The translations under genes and the position numbers were made by a program. Below are positions 8,824-16,664 of a DNA stretch of 64,000 bases, one piece after another. The notes beneath the pieces are model-generated. The model had not been told where the DNA came from. It worked only from the letters and a program-made list of their open reading frames with translations, and ran no database searches. The stretch is from Nocardia abscessus. Lineage in GTDB: Bacteria > Actinomycetota > Actinomycetes > Mycobacteriales > Mycobacteriaceae. The DNA lies in contig NZ_JADLQO010000005.1 in assembly GCF_015477775.1 (NCBI RefSeq), forward strand, positions 124,001-188,000. Direction: 5' to 3'. The number at the start of each line of letters is the position of its first letter. Position 1 is the first letter of the stretch.

Positions 8824-9627
8824 CTAGGCCGGACCGGACCCGGGCGAGTCGGCGAGCGTGGTCCGGATGACCGCGGTGCCTTCGGCGTCGCCGAGCTCGT
8901 AGGCGAGGCGGTTGCCGGTGGCGAGCGAGCGATGCCGGGTGGCCCGGGTGACTCGGGTGTGGGTCGCCCCGATGCGCAGATGATCGAGCAGGATGGTGCC
9001 GGTGGCGACGCCGAGCACCAGGGCTTCCTCCGCGTTCGCGGGCCGGGCGACCAGCGTGTCGCGGTGCGCGGTCTCGGCATGGCCGCGGTCGGCGAGGCGG
9101 CGGGTGGTGCCCTCCGGAATGTCGTGCGGGGAGTCGATTCCCGTGGCCTCGGCCAGATCCCGAGGATAGAAGCTGACCTCCCACGACCACGGTTCGTTGT
9201 CGAGATACTGGACCACGGTCCTGGCCAGCACCCAGGAATCCGGGGGGACACCCAGCCAAGACGCGACCTCGGGACTGGCCGGCTCCATCTTCGCGCTGAA
9301 CTCCTTCGACGGCTCCCGGTTCGCGGCCCGCGCGATCTCCACGAAGATGTCGTGCGGGGTCTGCGGCCGGTCGGGGCGGATAGAGTCGGTCACAACGGAT
9401 TCGAGCACTTCTTGGTTTCGAACGATCGTCCCGCGGGAAGTAGCTGTATAGACCAGATTTTCGGTCACCAGAACCTGGATCGCGTTGCGAGCGGTGGTGA
9501 TCGAGACCTGCATTTGATCGGCGAGCTCGGAATGACTGGGCAGACGATCGCCCGGCTTCCACTTGGCTGCGCGGATCTCCTCGCGGAGGAGGTCTGCGAT
9601 CCGGTGATACGTCGGACCGTCCGCCAT
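8824..9627 (-). CDS. GntR-family (HutC/UTRA type) transcriptional regulator
   Basis: A 267-residue regulator. Residues 5-72 form a GntR winged helix (IADLLREEIRAAKWKPGDRL, LPSHSELADQMQVS, TARNAIQVLV). Residues 95-260 look like a UTRA ligand-binding domain (WLGVPPDSWVLARTVVQYLDNEPWSWEVSFYP). Such regulators bind short palindromes and are released by small metabolites. A palindrome of suitable kind lies 28 bp upstream of the start (9655-9672), suggesting autoregulation of the GntR-GNAT operon and possibly of the divergent DUF4254 gene. A purine-rich GAGGAGCAAG precedes the start codon. The effector is unknown. Confidence 0.88.
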   Translation of the reverse strand: MADGPTYHRIADLLREEIRAAKWKPGDRLPSHSELADQMQVSITTARNAIQVLVTENLVYTATSRGTIVRNQEVLESVVTDSIRPDRPQTPHDIFVEIARAANREPSKEFSAKMEPASPEVASWLGVPPDSWVLARTVVQYLDNEPWSWEVSFYPRDLAEATGIDSPHDIPEGTTRRLADRGHAETAHRDTLVARPANAEEALVLGVATGTILLDHLRIGATHTRVTRATRHRSLATGNRLAYELGDAEGTAVIRTTLADSPGSGPA

Positions 9628-9654
9628 CTTGCTCCTCGGTTGGTCGTGCAGGTA

Positions 9655-9672
9655 ACGAAGTGTACTCTTCGT
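9655..9672. promoter_or_regulatory. Candidate GntR operator palindrome
   Basis: ACGAAG TGTACT CTTCGT: a perfect 6-bp inverted repeat around a TGTACT core, in the gap between the GntR gene and the divergent promoter at 9696-9723. The GTGTAC core fits the GT-N-TA-N-AC type of site bound by HutC-like GntR proteins. The spot suits autoregulation; binding is inferred. Confidence 0.5.
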
Positions 9673-9695
9673 GACTCCCTACGGCCGGGTAACGC

Positions 9696-9723
9696 TTGAC
9701 AGGGGCCTTCAGAGGTTTATTGT
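9696..9723 (+). promoter_or_regulatory. Candidate sigma-70-type promoter of the DUF4254 gene
   Basis: TTGACA (9696-9701), a 16-nt spacer and TATTGT (9718-9723) on the plus strand. The -35 is a perfect consensus in an otherwise GC-rich region, and the AT-rich patch stands out. Transcription would begin near 9730, upstream of both candidate starts of the DUF4254 gene. Confidence 0.5.
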
Positions 9724-9770
9724 AATGAACGTCCTGATCCGGTGTTGTGCGGCGATGACGGCGAGGCAAC

Positions 9771-10298
9771 GTGGCAGGTTCGGATACAACGGTCGTAATG
9801 GCCCCCCCAGGCACATCCAGGTGTGTCGATCCTTCGGTGCGCTCTTCGGCATCGGGATTGCTTCCCACGTCCGACCTATTGGTTCGGGCGTGTCGCGGGC
9901 ACCGCGTGGTCGGTGGTCCGCTTCTGTGGTTCGCTCGTGATCTGGCAGTGCTACATGAGCGCCGCTTGGTCGGCCGCGGTGGTTCGGTGGACACCGCCGT
10001 GGCGGTGATCCGCGAAATCGAGCGTCGCAGAGTCGAATTGGTGATGGCCATCGACGACTGGGTGATGCGCAGCGTGCCGCAGCATCGGCTCGGCGCCACG
10101 TTGCACACCGAAACGGTGGGTGCGGTGATCGACCGCCTCGCCGAGTCGTCCGTGCGCGCGCACCACGCCTTGATGACTCTCGACGCACACGACGAGTTGT
10201 TGCACAACGCGTGGCACCATCTCGCCGAACTCGCGGACGCCTACGACGATCTCGTGCGCGACGTCATGGCGGGCAGGCGGCGTCTGCCCGAGTGGTGA
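9771..10298 (+). CDS. DUF4254 domain protein
   Basis: Product of 175 residues from GTG 9771. The conserved part begins near residue 29 (SGLLPTSDLLVRACRG) and contains the DUF4254-type motifs LAVLHERR, IERRRVELVMAIDDWV, TETVGAVIDRLAESSVRAHHAL and WHHLAELADAYDDLVRDV. It is all-helical and carries no signal peptide. A GTG at 9837 would give 153 residues, closer to the family's usual N-terminus, so the real start may be there. Biochemical role is unknown. It stands alone behind its own promoter, diverges from the GntR gene and converges on the EspI-like gene through a terminator hairpin. Confidence 0.75.
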   Translation: MAGSDTTVVMAPPGTSRCVDPSVRSSASGLLPTSDLLVRACRGHRVVGGPLLWFARDLAVLHERRLVGRGGSVDTAVAVIREIERRRVELVMAIDDWVMRSVPQHRLGATLHTETVGAVIDRLAESSVRAHHALMTLDAHDELLHNAWHHLAELADAYDDLVRDVMAGRRRLPEW

Positions 10299-10320
10299 GC
10301 GGCTGATCCGCTCGCCCTTG

Positions 10321-10344
10321 CCCGCCGGGCCACGGCCCGGCGGG
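10321..10344. terminator. Bidirectional terminator hairpin
   Basis: CCCGCCGGGCC (10321-10331), a 2-nt centre, and GGCCCGGCGGG (10334-10344): an 11-bp perfect stem between the convergent DUF4254 gene and the EspI-like gene. No U-tract, as is usual for high-GC actinobacteria. Confidence 0.7.
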
Positions 10345-10346
10345 TG

Positions 10347-13300
10347 TCAGGGACGGTACCGGCGGTGATCGGTGGCGAAGTCGTCGGCGACGGTCGCGGC
10401 CAGTTCGACGTAGGCCCGCTTGGTCTGCTTGTGCAGCCGGTGCAGATCGATCTCGGCGCCCTCGGACATGTGCGCGTCGAACGGGATGATGTGCACGGCG
10501 CGGCACCGGGACAGGAAGTACTCCCGTAGCTGCTGGATACCGACATTCGGCGATCCGGCCCGCGGCGAGTTGATCACCACCACCGCGTTGCGCACCAAGT
10601 GGTCGTGCCCGTGCAGCGACAACCAGTCCAAAGTCGCTGCGGCACTGCGGGCTCCGTCGATCGCGGGGGAGGAGATCAGCACCAGCGAGTGCGCCAGATC
10701 CAGCACACCGGACATGGCCGAATGCATCAGTCCGGTACCGCAGTCGGTGAGGATGATGTTGTAGAACCGCTGCAGGATCCGGGCGACCGCGCGGTACTCC
10801 TCTTCGCTGAATGCCTCCGACGCGGCCGGATCACGTTCGCTGGCCAGCACTTCCAAGCGGCTCGTTGCCTGCGAGGTGTGCCTGCGCACGTCCGAATAGC
10901 GCTGGATGGACGAGTCGAGGAGCAGATCGCGCACGGTGGACCTGGTCTGCAACGGCACCCGCTGCGACAGCGTGCCGAAGTCGGGATTGGCGTCCACCGC
11001 GATCACCCGGTCGCCCCGGATGGAGGCGAAGATCGAGCCGATACCCATTGTGGTGGTGGTCTTTCCGACACCGCCCTTGAGCGAGAGCACCGCGATCCGG
11101 TAGTCACCGCGCACCGGCTGCCTGATCCGCGCGACCAGTTCCTGCAGCCTGCGTTCCTCGGCGGACATACCGGGGTTGATCGCGCCGCCGGACACATGAT
11201 GCACGGCCTTGCGCCACCCGGATCCGGGCGCGCGCTTGGCCCGGCGCATCGGCACGTTGTCCAGTGAAGGCTGGAACTGGCCGCCCGGCTGCTGGGCCTG
11301 CGGTTGCGCGTAGCCCGGCGGCGTGCCCCACTGCTGACCGCCTGGTTGCCCGTAGTTCTGGGGTTCGGGGTGCTGCGGTGGTGGCGCGGAATGCGGTGCT
11401 ACCTGACCGGATTCGGGCGCGGAGTTCCGCTCGGCGACGCTGCGCCACTGGTCCGCGGGCTGCTCGACGGGAGCGGGACCGCCGGCGAACTGAGCCGGAC
11501 GGCCATCGGGGCCGATCGCTGCTGCGCCCGGGTGTCCCGTGGTGGCCCACTGGTCGGACGGGGCCTGCGTTTCGGAACCCGGCGCCTGCCCGCCCGCGAA
11601 CTGCGGTGAGAATCCGGCGTGCTCGCCGCTCGCGGCGTACGGAGCGGGCCGCGGAATGCCCGGCTCGTTGTGGGCGGGGGCGGGCCGCTGTTGAGGTACC
11701 GGTACCTGGTCGAAATCCGGTGTCGGCGCGGCGGATGCCGGAGGATCGACCGGCGCGTTCGGCTCGGCAGGCAGCCGGTGTCGTCCACCGATCGGTCGCG
11801 CGGCCGCGCCACCGGCTACGGCGGCGGCGGTCCAGCCCGACGCCGCGCCGGGATCCCGTTGCGACTCGAGCGGATTCGCCGGCACGGCAGGGAAGGGCTG
11901 TCCGGAGGCTTGGGTGGGCTGCACAGCAGCCGGTCCACCCGCGGCAAAGGCGTTGCCGGGTACGGGCGGCACCGGACCGACCCCGCTCTGTCCTGCCTGC
12001 GGACCGGGCGTGGATGCAGCGGCAGGCGTTCCGGTAGCGCCGCTCTCCGTCGGCCGAGCGGCCGACGTCGATCGCTGTTCCTGCGCCGGGTCGGTGGGCG
12101 TCTGAACACCCTGGGCCGCAGTCGCGTTCGGCGCGAGTGGAAGTCCGGGTGCGCTGGGCCGAGCTGCCTGCTCCGGCGCGGTGTGACCGAGCCAGGGCGG
12201 GGGACCGTCCCCGCCGCGGGGCGACAGGCGCTGCTCGTCGTGCGACGGTGTCTGCGTGCCGGTTACACCCCGGTCCGGCCGCTCGTGAGGCGCGGGCGGG
12301 TCGGGCAGCGGCGGGAGACGGCGCGGCGCACCCGTCGTGGATGCCTCGGCGTCCTCGGGCCGTGGTCCGGCGAGCCAAGGCGGCGGACCCTCGGTGCCGG
12401 TGCCGGTGCCGGTGCCGGTCGCGGGATCGGTCGGCGTCGCGGGCTGATCGTGCCGAGCCGGTGCTGGGGCGTCCCCGGCCTGCGGCGCGGCAGAACCGGC
12501 ATCGGACCCCGCGGACGGTTCATCCGGACCGAAGGCGGCCGGCCACGGTTGACCGAAGGCGAGTCGACCGCCCGCTTCGGGCGTGGGGCCCGCGTCCGTG
12601 GGCTGTGCCTCGATCGACGGCGTGATTCCGGTGGCTCCCGGAGTGGGCCGGTGACCGGACGCCACATCTGCCGACGCGTCCGGGGCGGCTTGGTGGCTTC
12701 CCGCCTGCCGGACCGCACCGTCGCTGCCGACAGCCGGGCTTTCGCTGCTGGGCGCGGCGGGATCGTGGTGCTCCCGTGCCCGGTCGTCGATCGGGATTCC
12801 CGAGTGCTCCCCGGCCGGAGTCGAACCCGTGCCGGTCGGCAGGTCACTCCCTTGCGCCGCCGCGTGGGCCGGGCCGGTGGTGGCCGATGGTACGGCGCCG
12901 GTGCGGGCTGCCGGATCGGCGCCGGTCGACGGCGCGGCGGTCGGCGACGTCGAGTCCGTGCTCTGTCGCGCCGCCGGATCGGTGCCCGGCGCGGGTGCGG
13001 TGGGTTGTCCGCCGTGGGGCGGTTGCGCGGACCTGTCACCGGCGGTCGGCGCCGCGGTGTCGGCACCCGCAAGCCATCCCGGATTCGGGCTCGTCGGCGG
13101 TGCGACGGGCTGGCCACTGCTGGGCGGCGAGGTCTGCTGCCCGGGCGGAAGCGTGCCCGGCCACTGGCTCGGGCGCACCGCCGACAGCGCGGCGTCGAGC
13201 CGAGGGTTACCGGTGGACGGCCACCCGCCGGGTTGCGGAGCGAACGGCGGTCGGCCGGTCCCGGTGGCCTGGCCGGGGCCGCTCTCACTCTGCGGCGACC

Positions 13301-13925
13301 GGGCGGGTTCCTCGTGCGGGGCCGGGGCCGGTCGCTCCTCGACCGCTTGCCGGGGTGGGTCGGGCAGCGGCGGTGGGGGCGGCAGATCGGGCCTGCGGTG
13401 CTGCGCGGGCGCATGCTGAGCACCGGGCTGCTCCGCGACCCTGCTGCCCAGCGGCTGGAACCCGGGTGAGGGTTGCGAGGGGTTGCGGGTGGGCAGGCTG
13501 GACTGCGGAAGGGCGTTGCGCTGGGGCGGCGCCGCCCAAGCGCTGTCCTGCGCAGGCGGCGCGCTTTCCTGAACGGGCGGGGTGTGGTCGTAGCCGGGCT
13601 GCTGCCCCCAGGCGGCGGGCGGATGCTGACCGGGCACGTCCGGCCCGGGTGCGCGGCCGGTCTCGCTCGGCCTTCGGTCGTCCTCGGCGGGCCCCTCGTG
13701 CTTGTCCCTGCGCCAGCCCTTGCGGCGCTTCTCGGGACGCGCGGCCTCCGGGCGGTCCGCTTCGGGGGACCGGTTCTTGAACCGGCCGCGTCTGCGGCCG
13801 GAGGATTCCTCGATCAGTTCGTCGTGCGGGAGATTCTGTACCGGCGCCTCGTACCCGCTCTGGGTGACCTCGCTCTCGGACAGCCACGGCGGCAGCATCG
13901 GCAGGCCGTCGTTACTACGGCTCAC
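10347..13925 (-). CDS. EspI-like MinD/ParA ATPase with a very long Pro-rich N-terminus
   Basis: 1,192 residues from GTG 13925, preceded by GAGGGG. The first 900 or so residues are low-complexity Pro, Ala, Gln, Gly and Thr with some charged patches (residues 40-95 are Lys/Arg-rich). The last 250 form a MinD/ParA-type P-loop ATPase: deviant Walker A LKGGVGKTTT near residue 949, IAVDANPDFGTLSQRVP after it, and IILTDCGTG as the Walker B strand. This is the architecture of EspI (Rv3876), an ESX-1-associated protein linked to regulation of secretion by ATP level in M. tuberculosis, which is much shorter (about 666 residues). The gene lies 2.2 kb from the first ESX locus and diverges from infA. Role in this ESX system is inferred. 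Confidence 0.8.
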   Translation of the reverse strand: MSRSNDGLPMLPPWLSESEVTQSGYEAPVQNLPHDELIEESSGRRRGRFKNRSPEADRPEAARPEKRRKGWRRDKHEGPAEDDRRPSETGRAPGPDVPGQHPPAAWGQQPGYDHTPPVQESAPPAQDSAWAAPPQRNALPQSSLPTRNPSQPSPGFQPLGSRVAEQPGAQHAPAQHRRPDLPPPPPLPDPPRQAVEERPAPAPHEEPARSPQSESGPGQATGTGRPPFAPQPGGWPSTGNPRLDAALSAVRPSQWPGTLPPGQQTSPPSSGQPVAPPTSPNPGWLAGADTAAPTAGDRSAQPPHGGQPTAPAPGTDPAARQSTDSTSPTAAPSTGADPAARTGAVPSATTGPAHAAAQGSDLPTGTGSTPAGEHSGIPIDDRAREHHDPAAPSSESPAVGSDGAVRQAGSHQAAPDASADVASGHRPTPGATGITPSIEAQPTDAGPTPEAGGRLAFGQPWPAAFGPDEPSAGSDAGSAAPQAGDAPAPARHDQPATPTDPATGTGTGTGTEGPPPWLAGPRPEDAEASTTGAPRRLPPLPDPPAPHERPDRGVTGTQTPSHDEQRLSPRGGDGPPPWLGHTAPEQAARPSAPGLPLAPNATAAQGVQTPTDPAQEQRSTSAARPTESGATGTPAAASTPGPQAGQSGVGPVPPVPGNAFAAGGPAAVQPTQASGQPFPAVPANPLESQRDPGAASGWTAAAVAGGAAARPIGGRHRLPAEPNAPVDPPASAAPTPDFDQVPVPQQRPAPAHNEPGIPRPAPYAASGEHAGFSPQFAGGQAPGSETQAPSDQWATTGHPGAAAIGPDGRPAQFAGGPAPVEQPADQWRSVAERNSAPESGQVAPHSAPPPQHPEPQNYGQPGGQQWGTPPGYAQPQAQQPGGQFQPSLDNVPMRRAKRAPGSGWRKAVHHVSGGAINPGMSAEERRLQELVARIRQPVRGDYRIAVLSLKGGVGKTTTTMGIGSIFASIRGDRVIAVDANPDFGTLSQRVPLQTRSTVRDLLLDSSIQRYSDVRRHTSQATSRLEVLASERDPAASEAFSEEEYRAVARILQRFYNIILTDCGTGLMHSAMSGVLDLAHSLVLISSPAIDGARSAAATLDWLSLHGHDHLVRNAVVVINSPRAGSPNVGIQQLREYFLSRCRAVHIIPFDAHMSEGAEIDLHRLHKQTKRAYVELAATVADDFATDHRRYRP
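12392..12415. repeat. Hexanucleotide tandem repeat inside the EspI-like gene
   Basis: CGGTGC repeated four times in a row, in frame within the disordered part of the EspI-like gene, where it encodes alternating Gly-Thr. Gain or loss of units would change length by two residues without a frameshift. Confidence 0.85.
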
Positions 13926-14405
13926 GACGTCCCCTCGCTGCCGCTCGGCTCCGTCGTGTGCGTACTGCCGCTCGGCTGGGTCCTGGTGCGGGGTGCTCTG
14001 CCGGTGACTCGCTCGCTACGCTTACTCACGGCCTCGCCTCCCTGCCGCTAGCTTCGGCCGTGACCAAGGGCGCCGCGCCGGTGCCTCGCTCGCTTCGCCG
14101 GCTCACGCATCCCCCTCGATCTGTCGACCCAAATACCTGGACAGCGGCCAGTTTACGCGACAACCCGCCGTCGTCGTGGCCCAGGACCGGACCCCCGCCA
14201 CAGGTGGGAAGGCGGCTGCGAAACCCCTGGCGACGCGGGTATACAGGGAGGCATTTTTGCCCGATCCGGAACTGATCGGTAAGCTGGAGCGGCGGTGCAC
14301 CTATGCGCCGCCTGTTCGTGTGCGAGCGGTCCGCTCCAGCGGCCGGTCGATCCGGGCAGACCAGGCAAACAAACCAGGTTGAGCGTAACCGGGATCGCGG
14401 AGGAC
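13926..14405. other. 480-bp divergent intergenic region between the EspI-like gene and infA
   Basis: No convincing coding frame. The left half holds imperfect copies of CTGCCGCTCGGCT (13934 and 13965 regions) and CTCGCTCGCTNCG-like runs. The right half carries the likely infA promoter: TTGCCC (14257-14262), 17 nt, TAAGCT (14280-14285), just after a T-run at 14254. A GGAGG-type site precedes the infA ATG. Confidence 0.45.
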
Positions 14406-14627
14406 ATGGCGAAGAAGGACGGGGCCATCGAGGTCGAGGGTCGAGTTGTCGAGCCGCTGCCCAATGCGATGTTCCGGATCGAGCTCGAGAACGGGCACAA
14501 GGTTCTCGCGCACATCAGCGGGAAGATGCGGCAGCACTACATTCGTATCCTCCCCGAAGACCGTGTGGTCGTCGAGCTCTCGCCCTACGACCTGTCGCGC
14601 GGCCGGATCGTGTACCGCTACAAGTGA
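14406..14627 (+). CDS. infA: Translation initiation factor IF-1
   Basis: 73 residues forming a single S1-like OB fold: [20 protein letters not shown] at the start and [20 protein letters not shown] near the end, ending RYK. Length and sequence fit actinobacterial IF-1, which binds the 30S A site during initiation. The ATG is set by GCGGAGGAC just upstream and by the family N-terminus. It heads the infA-rpmJ-rpsM-rpsK-rpsD-rpoA-rplQ cluster. A 148-nt gap with two stem-loops separates it from rpmJ. Confidence 0.98.
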
Positions 14628-14708
14628 TCGCGCCCGCTGCGATCGGGTCGGTGCGGACCGGCAGCTCCGGCGTGAGCCGGGGCCGAGTCGAAAGACTCAC
14701 TACAGAGC

Positions 14709-14756
14709 TTCCCCAGTCGCCGACTGGGGAAAAACTGTGTTCACACCCCTGTGAAC
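14709..14756 (+). promoter_or_regulatory. Two tandem stem-loops in the infA-rpmJ spacer
   Basis: First stem: TTCCCCAGTCG (14709-14719) pairs with CGACTGGGGAA (14721-14731), effectively 10 bp with a tight loop, followed by AAAA. Second stem: GTTCACA (14739-14745), loop CCCC, TGTGAAC (14750-14756). They end 19 nt before the rpmJ GTG. They may act as a partial terminator, a processing site or a leader control element. Confidence 0.6.
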
Positions 14757-14775
14757 CACAACAGATTGGACGGAC

Positions 14776-14889
14776 GTGAAGGTTCAGCCGAGCGTCAAGA
14801 AGATCTGCGAGAAGTGCAAGGTGATCCGCCGTCACGGCCGGGTCATGGTGATCTGCGACAACCTGCGCCACAAGCAGCGCCAGGGCTGA
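14776..14889 (+). CDS. rpmJ: 50S ribosomal protein L36 (bL36), zinc-binding form
   Basis: 37 residues from a GTG start: [20 protein letters not shown] and onward to HKQRQG. The zinc ribbon residues Cys11, Cys14, Cys27 and His32 are all present, so this is the C+ (zinc-containing) form. Many actinobacteria also keep a zinc-free copy elsewhere for zinc starvation; none is in this window. It lies between infA and rpsM as in mycobacteria. Confidence 0.97.
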   Translation: MKVQPSVKKICEKCKVIRRHGRVMVICDNLRHKQRQG

Positions 14890-15137
14890 GCGGAGGCGAG
14901 GGAGACCTCGTCCCCACCCGCCCGAGGCTTGCCGAAGGCGCCGCTCGACGCGACACCAGCCAAGCACCGAACCGCAGTTCGGATTGGCAAGAAGAACTCC
15001 CAGCACCAGCCGCACGCTGCGGAAATCAGGGTTCGCCCTGGGCGTGCGCGCCTACCACCGGTTCGGAGGCCGGTGCCCCACCAAGACGAGGGGACGGACA
15101 GGGAGCAGACCTCCGCAACGATTAAGGAAACTGCCAG

Positions 15138-15509
15138 ATGGCACGTCTCATGGGCGTCGACCTCCCGCGCGAGAAGCGCATGGAGATCGCACTGACCTAC
15201 ATTTTCGGCATTGGCCGTACCCGCTCCCAGGAGATCCTCGAGGCCACCGGCGTCAGCCCGGACCTGCGTTCGAAGGATCTCAGCGACGACGATCTGACGA
15301 AGCTGCGTGACTACATCGAGGCTTCGGAGTTCAAGGTCGAGGGTGACCTGCGCCGCGAGGTGCAGGCCGATATTCGCCGCAAGATCGAGATCGGCTGCTA
15401 CCAGGGCCTGCGCCACCGTCGTGGCCTGCCCGTCCGTGGCCAGCGCACCAAGACCAACGCGCGCACCCGCAAGGGCCCGAAGCGCACCGTCGCCGGCAAG
15501 AAGAAGTAG
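15138..15509 (+). CDS. rpsM: 30S ribosomal protein S13 (uS13)
   Basis: 123 residues starting [20 protein letters not shown], with the helix-turn-helix-like N-terminal domain and the basic C-terminal tail [20 protein letters not shown] that reaches the P-site tRNA. Length is normal. A 248-nt leader separates it from rpmJ, containing a short CCGAAC/GTTCGG hairpin near 14970, so transcription control before rpsM is possible. An AAGGAAA site precedes the ATG. Confidence 0.98.
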   Translation: MARLMGVDLPREKRMEIALTYIFGIGRTRSQEILEATGVSPDLRSKDLSDDDLTKLRDYIEASEFKVEGDLRREVQADIRRKIEIGCYQGLRHRRGLPVRGQRTKTNARTRKGPKRTVAGKKK

Positions 15510-15518
15510 GGATAACCG

Positions 15519-15932
15519 ATGCCTCCGAAGTCCCGGGCCTCCGGCCCCAAGAAGACCCAGAAGTCGCGTCGCCGGGAAAAGAAGAACGTCCCGCACGGCC
15601 ACGCGCACATCAAGAGCACGTTCAACAACACGATCGTGTCGATCACCGACCCGAACGGCAACGTCATCTCCTGGGCGTCGTCGGGTCACGTCGGCTTCAA
15701 GGGTTCGCGCAAGTCGACCCCGTTCGCCGCGCAGCTCGCCGCCGAGAACGCCGCCCGCAAGGCGCAGGAGAACGGCGTCAAGAAGGTCGACGTGTTCGTG
15801 AAGGGCCCCGGTTCGGGCCGCGAGACCGCGATCCGCTCGCTGCAGGCCGCGGGCCTCGAGGTGGGCACGATCTCCGATGTCACCCCGCAGCCCCACAACG
15901 GCTGCCGTCCGCCCAAGCGGCGTCGCGTCTAG
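15519..15932 (+). CDS. rpsK: 30S ribosomal protein S11 (uS11)
   Basis: 137 residues. Basic N-terminus ([20 protein letters not shown]), then the conserved core with [20 protein letters not shown] and the C-terminal signature [15 protein letters not shown]. It forms part of the 30S platform near the Shine-Dalgarno/anti-Shine-Dalgarno helix. Nine nt after rpsM, so co-transcribed. Length is normal for actinobacteria. Confidence 0.98.
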   Translation: MPPKSRASGPKKTQKSRRREKKNVPHGHAHIKSTFNNTIVSITDPNGNVISWASSGHVGFKGSRKSTPFAAQLAAENAARKAQENGVKKVDVFVKGPGSGRETAIRSLQAAGLEVGTISDVTPQPHNGCRPPKRRRV

Positions 15933-15952
15933 CGGGAAAGGAATAGCGAACA

Positions 15953-16558
15953 ATGGCTCGTTACACAGGCCCTATCACCCGCAAGTCGCGTCGTCTGCGC
16001 GTCGACCTCGTCGGAGGCGACCAGGCGTTCGAGCGTCGCCCCTACCCGCCCGGCCAGCACGGCCGCGCGCGGATCAAGGAGAGCGAGTACCTGCTCCAGC
16101 TGCAGGAGAAGCAGAAGGCCCGCTTCTCCTACGGCGTCATGGAGAAGCAGTTCCGCCGGTACTACGAGGAGGCCAACCGCCTCAAGGGCAAGACCGGTGA
16201 CAACCTGCTGCGTCTGCTCGAGACCCGGCTGGACAACGTGGTGTACCGCGCCGGTCTGGCCCGTACCCGCAGGCAGGCCCGCCAGCTGGTCTCCCACGGC
16301 CACTTCCTGGTGAACAACAAGAAGGTGGACGTTCCCAGCTTCCAGGTCACCCAGTACGACATCATCGATGTCAAGGAGAAGTCGCTGGGCACCCTGCCGT
16401 TCCAGGTGGCGCGCGAGACCGTCGGCGACCGCCCGGTTCCGGGCTGGCTGCAGGTGATCCCGGGCCGGCTGCGGATCCTGGTCCACCAGTTGCCCGAGCG
16501 CGCCCAGATCGATGTGCCACTGCAGGAACAGCTGATCGTCGAGTACTACTCGAAGTAA
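15953..16558 (+). CDS. rpsD: 30S ribosomal protein S4 (uS4), zinc-free form
   Basis: 201 residues starting MARYTGPITRKSRRLRVDLV, with the S4 RNA-binding domain around residues 90-155 (RLDNVVYRAGLARTRRQARQ). There is no Cys in the N-terminal region, so this is the C- form lacking the zinc cluster, as in mycobacteria. S4 is a primary 16S rRNA-binding protein. It begins 20 nt after rpsK with GGGAAAGGAATAG as ribosome-binding site. A stem-loop follows before rpoA. Confidence 0.98.
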   Translation: MARYTGPITRKSRRLRVDLVGGDQAFERRPYPPGQHGRARIKESEYLLQLQEKQKARFSYGVMEKQFRRYYEEANRLKGKTGDNLLRLLETRLDNVVYRAGLARTRRQARQLVSHGHFLVNNKKVDVPSFQVTQYDIIDVKEKSLGTLPFQVARETVGDRPVPGWLQVIPGRLRILVHQLPERAQIDVPLQEQLIVEYYSK

Positions 16559-16578
16559 CACGGCACACGTGCTGCTGG

Positions 16579-16609
16579 TGCGTGGTCGCTCTGGATGGGC
16601 GGCCACGCA
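16579..16609 (+). terminator. Stem-loop between rpsD and rpoA
   Basis: TGCGTGGTCGC (16579-16589) pairs with GCGGCCACGCA (16599-16609) with one G-U pair, loop of 9 nt. No T-tract follows. It may attenuate transcription into rpoA or mark an mRNA processing point. Confidence 0.5.
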
Positions 16610-16648
16610 CAACCCCTGAGACGAGGCGTCAAATAGCGGGCGCCCAAA

Positions 16649-16655
16649 AAGGAGG
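16649..16655 (+). promoter_or_regulatory. Ribosome-binding site that fixes the rpoA start
   Basis: AAGGAGG is followed at once by an in-frame ATG (16656) and, 9 nt on, by a second ATG (16665). Only the second has proper spacing, and it gives the family N-terminus MLISQRPTL. Confidence 0.85.
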
Positions 16656-16664
16656 ATGATCCAA

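Noticed and set aside
8820..9251. N-terminal extension of the GNAT protein
   Set aside because: It would overlap the GntR gene in another frame. The GNAT domain starts exactly at the ATG 8817-8819.
12392..12415. Hexanucleotide repeat as a phase-variation switch
   Set aside because: The unit is six bases, so changes stay in frame and cannot switch the gene off.
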